Source: Neelides folsomi (Eukaryota > Arthropoda > Collembola > Neelipleona > Neelidae). Taken from it: DNA of 54,051 bases. The DNA lies in NCBI GenBank assembly GCA_034687125.1, contig JAQGBZ010000402.1, positions 1 to 54,051 of the forward strand, given 5' to 3'. Below, one piece after another: positions 48,801 to 54,051 of this stretch (positions are counted from its first letter, which is position 1; each line of letters opens with the position of its first letter). A model generated the notes under the pieces. That model was not told the DNA's origin and made no database searches. It saw nothing but the letters and a program-made list of their open reading frames with translations. Position numbers and translations under genes: made by a program.

Positions 48801-50079
48801 TATCTGCCTTAAAAAAATACAACAGCATACCAATGGGTTAAAAGTAATCCATGTATTTTAAAAAGAACTGGCAAAAAAGAAAATCTTTATTTCATCGCTA
48901 CTTCGATATTTTTAAAACTTGATGATGATTCAATTGATTTATATTTGGAACAAAACAGTTCATTAAATTGGAATTTATTTGAGTCATTTTTACAAACTTC
49001 ATCCAAATTATTGATTGTTAAAATTGCTGATAAAAATTGGAAAAAAGCTACTTGTACTTGTCCAATATTTTTGAAAGAATACATATGTAAACATATAATT
49101 GGCATTGCTTTTGCACAAATGGCATACAGTACCTCTGGAAGCAAAGTCAGTAGCTATTGGCATGAAAAGGAAACGTGGAAGGCCAACAATTGCCAAATCT
49201 GCTCTTCTTACGCAATAATTATTCATTTAATTATATTATATTTATATTCATTTAATTATATTGTTTAATTTCTTATTATCTTATATTTTTACCCTTTGTT
49301 TAATTTATTATTATTTTACAATTGTACCCATTGTATAATTTCATATTTAACTAATAAAATTACATTTATAAATATAATGATGTTATTTAATTTCTTTATA
49401 TAAATTAAGAGGTCAAATATTGTCCAAGAGGTGATATCTTTTTTCAGAGGTTAAATATTATTTAGGAGGTAATTTGGTTACTTTAATAGGCCATTTATTT
49501 ATTGGGAGGTGAAATATTATACTGGAGGTTGCATTTGTTTTTTAAGAGGTGATTTCGGTATTTTCAGAGGTCATTTGTATATAACAAGATGCCATTAAAT
49601 ATATTAAATGTTACGTCATTTCCATTATATACTATAGTTATAGGATTTTGTAGGGTATTTAGTAATTAGTATTTATATAATTTGATTTGATTATTCGATT
49701 ACTTACTTGTTTCTCTTGAAGATGGAAAAAAGGTGTCGGGTGACCAAATATATTTTAAGATCTTTTCATCCAAGATCACAACTGTGCTGTCGGCTTCCTC
49801 ATAAAGAAAAAGTCCATCTGGAAAGACGAGATCATCTCCATTCCATATTTGCCGCATGATCATATCCACACGAAAATCCATGCTGTCGAGATTGATTTTC
49901 GAAACGTCTAAAATTTCAATGGAAAATGATACATATGTGATGGAATTGGCTTCTGGTCCCCATCTCGCACCTTCTAATTCTTTGATTGGAAGAGTCATTC
50001 TGAGAAATGAACTATTTTGACATGAAATCATTACACTAAAGTTAACCAGGAAATAACCGATAACCAAAATTAAACCCAT
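45811..50079 (-). CDS. Cys-loop ligand-gated ion channel, anion-channel-like
   Basis: Pentameric ligand-gated channel subunit of the GABA/glycine/GluCl-like branch, plasma membrane. Four exons: 50079-49707, 47012-46848, 46733-46584, 46478-45811, giving 451 residues. Seen: a signal peptide (MGLILVIGYFLVNFSVMISC); WSPDTFF (loop A); a canonical Cys loop with 13 residues between the cysteines (GCQMNFRWFPLDVQDC); ESYTYSADYVHYQW; M1 LIVALSWFSFWL; M2 IPGRISLVVTCMLTLVTMYS; M3 DIWMAGCLTFVFAAIFEFVV; an ~85-residue cytoplasmic loop; and M4 RFVFPILFFIFTIVFW. The selectivity region reads PGR where most anion channels have PAR. Intron 3 needs a GC donor (46583-46582) to keep phase. Intron 1 is 2.69 kb and is filled by a Mutator-like transposon. 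Ligand unknown. Confidence 0.87.
47032..49593 (+). mobile_element. Mutator-like element with phased subterminal motif arrays
   Basis: A 2,562-bp element flanked by a perfect 9-bp duplication attaaatat (47023-47031 and 49594-49602), starting GGC and ending GCC. The left end carries cctct-type motifs at 47050, 47072, 47094, 47113, 47132, 47152, 47192 and 47209. The right end carries inverted agaggt-type motifs at 49408, 49427, 49446, 49465, 49486, 49505, 49524, 49545 and 49566. Spacing is 17-22 bp, mostly 19-21, with a degenerate copy filling the left gap near 47173. Both ends also share aaaataccgaaa and gttatatac. The interior encodes a decayed MULE transposase. It occupies nearly all of intron 1 of the Cys-loop receptor, in opposite orientation. 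The 9-bp duplication fits the Mutator superfamily. Confidence 0.85.
47325..49218 (+). pseudogene. MULE transposase remnant with FLYWCH-like, DDE and SWIM parts
   Basis: Read in pieces across several frames. The start is MSS then a stop, followed by a Ser/Asp-rich stretch ending PVRKK. Next is a FLYWCH/WRKY-GCM1-like zinc-binding segment (GLWNYYNQQ, YNCKQSNDC, GGHTHEE at 47450-47640). The catalytic core follows (HTDTTYKL with the first Asp; FPVLIVGTTDMN after a 61-bp intron at 48022-48082; ILIADAAETI with the second Asp; YCWAHV; SNAIEAVNNWIKK with a candidate Glu). Then comes a SWIM zinc finger (CTCPIFLKEYICKH) and a basic tail KRKRGRPTIAKSALLTQ. At least four frame changes and three stops make it non-functional. 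A second intron begins near 48541. This domain order is typical of animal Mutator transposases. Confidence 0.8.
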
Positions 50080-50848
50080 TTTAATTTAATATAAGATTAT
50101 TTATTTTATATTTTAACAAATTAATTAAAATTAAAAATTTAAGTTTTGATAATGTAAATTTTCAAAATTCTATCAAAATTTTATTTTATTAAAAAAGTAT
50201 TTTAAACTTTTTAAATGCAGAATTTATCGGAATTAATAATTGTTTGATTTCTCTTTTTAAACTTTTGCTAATAATTTTTAAGTTTGATGACTATCAGAAT
50301 ATGTATCAGAAATTGGTAGGTTTAATGCTTTTCACAACAAAATGATTTTGCCTTCCGTAACAAAAATATTAGTGATCATTTGATCATTTAAAAATTCGTT
50401 CAAATAATTCTTTTGTCGCTAAATAATTTGACATGCGAATTTAATGGATTTTAAAGTAATACGTGCGCATTTCTTGAAGCAAACCATCAATTACCTATGT
50501 TACAAAACGATAAACAATTTTTTCATACACGCAATCAGGCATTGAATAATATTTATTGATTTTCATATTAATTCCATGTAATGATGTCATTGTCACATTC
50601 TTCACATTTACATAACAATAAAATAACATTTCAAAAAAGAAACATTTTCAAATAATTTAATAATTAAAAGATTGTAAGATGAAAATTTGAAATTTCTTTA
50701 TTTATATTTGGTTTTCTAAAAGTTAGTTTAACCACAGCCGACGTCACAGAAATAATCTAATGAGTAATATAATATCACTTAATATGAGGAAAATTATATT
50801 TATCTTTTGATAAATTTGTAAATAAAGAAATTCGAAATAAAATTTAAG
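50080..50848. other. Intergenic region upstream of the Cys-loop receptor
   Basis: About 770 bp, strongly AT-rich, between the receptor start and the end of TMEM272-like copy 2. No gene, RNA or clear repeat is seen. Confidence 0.5.
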
Positions 50849-51325
50849 CTAAATTTCGACACAAAAATATACTATGAATCCAAAGAAAATCAAAATATAG
50901 TCAAAGACGAGCGTAGAAAAGAAAAAAAGATAAAGGGTTCGATTGCAATAATCACTGTTGTTTATATATACAAATTCAACTTGGCAAAAAACTGAAAACA
51001 CTTCTATAGAGGAATAAATAAACCAAATGAAAATGGCCGTATAAGGAAGCATATAAAAGAAATTAAAAATCAAAGGATTAATTTCCATAGCATCGGTCGG
51101 TTTCCAGAAAACAACATCCATAAATGCACGAAAAATGAAAATACATCCTCCCAGAATGAGGAGAAAGGCAAACGAAGTTGAAATATTGCAGTATTCATTT
51201 CCAATATAAACGGATCCTACCAAAATCATGAAAGATGGAAGGATGTAATTTATAATAACATACAATGGGTTTAAAATATACATTCTAAATAACATATTAA
51301 TTTTACAATCTTCTGACTCCGTGGC
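50849..51325 (-). CDS. TMEM272-like membrane protein, copy 2
   Basis: The last exon runs from an AG acceptor (51327-51326) to the stop at 50849. It is open in phase from ATESEDCKIN into MLFRMYILNP, so an upstream coding exon probably exists; it was not identified with confidence (ATG 51295 is the fallback start, 148 residues). Four hydrophobic segments are present. Shared signature: VGSVYIGNEYCNIS, FLLILGGCIFIF, a Trp-containing helix (IFIWFIYSSIEVFS) and DYCNRTLYLFFF before TM4. It is closer to copy 1 than to copy 3 by eye. Function unknown. Confidence 0.62.
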   Translation of the reverse strand, partial: ATESEDCKINMLFRMYILNPLYVIINYILPSFMILVGSVYIGNEYCNISTSFAFLLILGGCIFIFRAFMDVVFWKPTDAMEINPLIFNFFYMLPYTAIFIWFIYSSIEVFSVFCQVEFVYINNSDYCNRTLYLFFFSTLVFDYILIFFGFIVYFCVEI

Positions 51326-51327
51326 CT

Positions 51328-51876
51328 AAAAAATTACTAAAATTAGCTTTTGTTTGGATAAAAATTGATATTGTTAACATAAAGTGTTATAAATTGACTT
51401 TTAAAATAAATAATGTAATATTGATAGAAAAACATTTGTAAAACATAAAACATCACCTTATTTTTAATTTCCAGAATCAAAAAATTTTCGTTGATGTTTT
51501 CGCACCACTTTAGTATTTTGAGGTTTAATAATTTTATATTTATTTTATGTGAGGTGTAATATTAATAAATTAATATATAATTTTAATAAATTAAACATTT
51601 ATCAAAATGATTGCAGGATGCAGGAACAAAATAAATAATTATTTCTTAATTGACTTGGACAATATAATGAGAATAATTACTGATTAAACCGTTTCTGCTT
51701 TAGTTGAAAAAATTAACAATTATTGATTAACTAATAAATATAAATAATTTTTCGTATTTAAAATAAAATATCTTTTATTAACAACTTTTAATAGCCAACA
51801 ACAAAAAATACAATACATTGCATAATATACCATATATCCATAAAATGTATATACAGTATACATATATAACAATATT
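51328..51876. other. Intergenic or intronic AT-rich segment
   Basis: About 550 bp between TMEM272-like copies 2 and 3. It may hold the missing first exon of copy 2 and the 3' UTR of copy 3. Very AT-rich, with nothing else supported. Confidence 0.4.
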
Positions 51877-52440
51877 TTAAATTTCAAAAGCCGTGATAAT
51901 TGAGGAATGATAATAGGAATGACAAATTGAGTCAATTAAAATGTAACAATCGAAAAAATAATTAAACAGTATACAAACCGTAATAAATAAACATTTTGCT
52001 ACAAGTAAAAAGAAAAAAAAGAAGAAAAGAGTTTCATTACATACACTTTTAACTTTTACTTCCTGTACATTGTAATAAATTTCATTAAAGGTCGTAAAGA
52101 CCATGAAGGAAGCATAAATGAACCACATAACGTAGCCTGTGCACACCACGCCAATAAGAAATTTAATACAAGGGTGAACTAATTTTTCGCCGATGAAGTG
52201 AGCCAAAACGCAAAAGAGAGGCACCGGACAGCTGAGGATTCCCCCGACAATTAGAAGTTCAGCCAAGTCTTTACAATTCACTTCTCCAATGAACAAAAGT
52301 CCAAATATGATCATCGAAAGCGGGACGAGATTTATCACAACAAGAAAAAATGTAAAACACATTTGACACCCGGATGAATTCAAGCAATTGTCTTTTCTCG
52401 GTTGTTTGATTTCGGGAATCTTTATTAATTTTTTTTCCAT
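51877..52440 (-). CDS. TMEM272-like membrane protein, copy 3
   Basis: 187 residues from ATG 52440, chosen because a pyrimidine-rich AG acceptor lies just upstream (aag before cttcga), so longer frames run into an intron. A charged N-terminus (MEKKLIKIPEIKQPRKDNC) is followed by four hydrophobic segments. Family marks: IIFGLLFIGEVNCKDLAELL, IVGGILS, a Trp-containing third helix (YVMWFIYASFMVF) and VCNETLFFFFFFLL. It is the most divergent of the three local copies. Function unknown; membrane location is inferred from hydropathy. Confidence 0.62.
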   Translation of the reverse strand: MEKKLIKIPEIKQPRKDNCLNSSGCQMCFTFFLVVINLVPLSMIIFGLLFIGEVNCKDLAELLIVGGILSCPVPLFCVLAHFIGEKLVHPCIKFLIGVVCTGYVMWFIYASFMVFTTFNEIYYNVQEVKVKSVCNETLFFFFFFLLVAKCLFITVCILFNYFFDCYILIDSICHSYYHSSIITAFEI

Positions 52441-53632
52441 TCGAAGCTTAAAAAAATAAATCATTATTAATCTCATTAAACTCATTATTTTATAAAAATT
52501 GTTAAATGTATGATATTGATAATATTTAGTTTAATTGAGGAATATTAGGATTACTTACAATGGATAAAATTTATTAAAATGACTCCTTTAATATTTCACT
52601 TAAATATCACGGAGCAACTGAAAGAAAGATTTGTTGTAAATGACTTAGCATACCTAAATAGAATTTGAGAAGAAGCCAAAAGGAAAGAAAGCAAATATGG
52701 TTTTTAGTTATTTTTATAATACCCAATCTTTGGCATATTTCATATTTTCATGTAATTTATTAATTAAGAGAAAATTACTTTCATTTAAAACCCATCAGTA
52801 CTTTCATTATGAGTTAATAATTAAAATAACCTTTCTTCTACAAATATCATATTTTAGATCTTTATCGTTAATAGCTTAAAAATCTTGATTTCGGCTCATT
52901 AACAGCTTTAGTCGTTTCTTATATATTTTCTGTATAATAGTAAGTTGTGATAATTATTATACCTATTTATAAACAGGCCACAATTGCGCATTGTCTACAC
53001 CACAGATGTGAATCTCTAACATATGTGTAACATTATGATGAGAAATGACAGCACATTCATACATAAGTGCCATTATGGATTTAACTCAAAAATCATAACC
53101 AGCATCCGTAATACTGTACAGATCATGAAAATAATAGATTGAGTTAAAATGTTATGTAATTATTTAACGAAATTCTATTTAGGATGTTTAAATGAGTGTG
53201 AATTTATTTATTGTTTATTTATTAGCTATTAATTATCCTGTTCATTCACAAACCCACAACTTTATATAAGAGATAAGGATGGAGAGGGAGGATATGACGG
53301 ATGATTGGAGTTTTTACAATAATACTCAGGAAAAGTAGCATTAAAGTGTAAAGCACTTATAAAATTATTAAATTGCATACTTAGATAGGGTAAGGTAATT
53401 AAAATTTTATCTTATAAAACTATCATTTGAAAATATTAAAAGAAAACTATACTACCGTATCTATACTATTGTAAAATTGTTTTTACATATGTTCATAATT
53501 GAAGATTAAAATTTTGTAAATTCGCAGAAAAATCAATTTAAAAATCCTTAACATCCTTTAGATTATATTTCTGGTCTTGCCACTTAACAACGAATCTATC
53601 AAGCACAGGGTACAAAGATTTAAATGTTTTTG
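52441..53632. other. Intergenic region with no recognised feature
   Basis: About 1.2 kb, AT-rich, between TMEM272-like copy 3 (minus) and the next plus-strand gene. It includes 5' non-coding sequence of both. No gene, RNA or clear repeat is seen. Confidence 0.45.
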
Positions 53633-53640
53633 TATAAATA
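53633..53640 (+). promoter_or_regulatory. TATA box of the last gene
   Basis: TATAAATA lies 94 bp upstream of ATG 53734, leaving room for initiation about 30 bp downstream and a 60-bp leader. A tissue-specific, strongly expressed secreted protein would fit such a promoter. Confidence 0.5.
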
Positions 53641-53733
53641 CCTCTAATCCGTTGATTGAAACATTAATAAAAAAAAATCTTCTCTTTCACACAACATAAA
53701 TAGCTAACAAGATATTTAGTAAATATATTGAAA

Positions 53734-53835
53734 ATGGAATTAAAAAATTTCATTATACCTATTTTGATATTGTCACTTGCTTCTGAAGAAGCTCAAGGAA
53801 CAATTTACAGATTTCGAAACAACAAGGATGGGAAT
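53734..53835 (+). CDS. First exon of a secreted protein, partial
   Basis: Encodes 34 residues: a hydrophobic signal peptide (MELKNFIIPILILSLASEEA) and the start of the mature chain (QGTIYRFRNNKDGN). It ends at a GTAAGA donor in phase 0. The rest lies beyond the window edge. It is preceded by a good TATA box. Too short to assign a family. Confidence 0.55.
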
Positions 53836-53874
53836 GTAAGATTCTTAAACATACTAAAGTGACTTTGTTTAATA

Positions 53875-54051
53875 TACCAGGTACACTGGACCTCGGTTAA
53901 GATCACCCCTCGGATAAGATCACCTTTTATTTTATCCGACAATGCCTAAAATAAAAATCTCACTTTTATATGATAAATTGAATATACTGATAGGTAAAGA
54001 TAGGTCAAAATATTTTCTCAAATTGATCAAAAAAAAGCGTCAAAAACATTT
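53875..54051. mobile_element. Pogo/Tigger-like terminal sequence, truncated by window end
   Basis: The sequence accaggtacactggacctcg followed by gttaagatcac resembles the terminal inverted repeats of pogo/Tigger DNA transposons. It contains a direct repeat of about 16 bp (cctcggttaagatcac and cctcggataagatcac), a usual subterminal pattern in that group. It lies in the first intron of the last gene. The rest of the element is outside the window. Confidence 0.5.

Overview
This is eukaryotic, AT-rich animal DNA. Its genes are split by many short GT-AG introns, and every recognisable protein is metazoan. Endophilin, a Cys-loop anion-channel-like receptor, a class B hormone receptor of the arthropod diuretic-hormone type and TMEM272-like membrane proteins point to an invertebrate, most likely an arthropod. 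Two axoneme genes (DNAAF5, CCDC40) imply that it keeps motile cilia or sperm flagella. A collembolan-like or other basal hexapod would fit, but I cannot fix the species.

Layout, left to right. A partial DNAAF5 (minus, up to 781) faces mitochondrial tyrosyl-tRNA synthetase YARS2 (plus, 1136-3474). Endophilin A follows (plus, 4263-7290); one of its introns carries a mariner remnant and a 53-bp-arm hairpin. CCDC40 (minus, 13118-8589, 14 exons) diverges from the single-exon SIL1 (plus, 14223-15350). NUP85 (minus, 15859-18406) lacks its first ~70 codons, and a class B GPCR (minus, 19428-22582) stops after TM1. The two broken genes meet at a small transposon (about 18500-19236). A gene-poor stretch runs from 22600 to 27660. 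Two tandem SLC18B1-like transporters follow (minus, 27665-30297 and 32130-35694) with almost identical exon sizes. A gene-poor stretch then leads to a membrane dipeptidase (plus, 38025-40224) and a SIAH-like RING protein (minus, 40712-42211).

The right third holds three TMEM272-like genes (42855-43439, 50849-51325, 51877-52440), a broken cysteine-rich secreted-protein gene (44312-45583), a Cys-loop receptor (45811-50079) and the first exon of a secreted protein (53734-53835). One intron of the receptor contains a 2.56-kb Mutator-like transposon with a perfect 9-bp target duplication. The window ends inside a pogo/Tigger-like terminal repeat.

The most unusual signal is the end structure of the two Mutator-like elements. 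Each end carries an array of six to ten copies of a short motif (AAACACCT type in one element, ACCTCT type in the other), inverted between the two ends. In the larger element the copies are spaced about every 20 bp, two helical turns. Both elements encode a similar transposase N-terminus. Several further inverted-repeat (foldback) elements are scattered through introns and intergenic DNA.

Exon coordinates were read by eye from splice sites and checked by reading-frame bookkeeping; single-base errors are possible.
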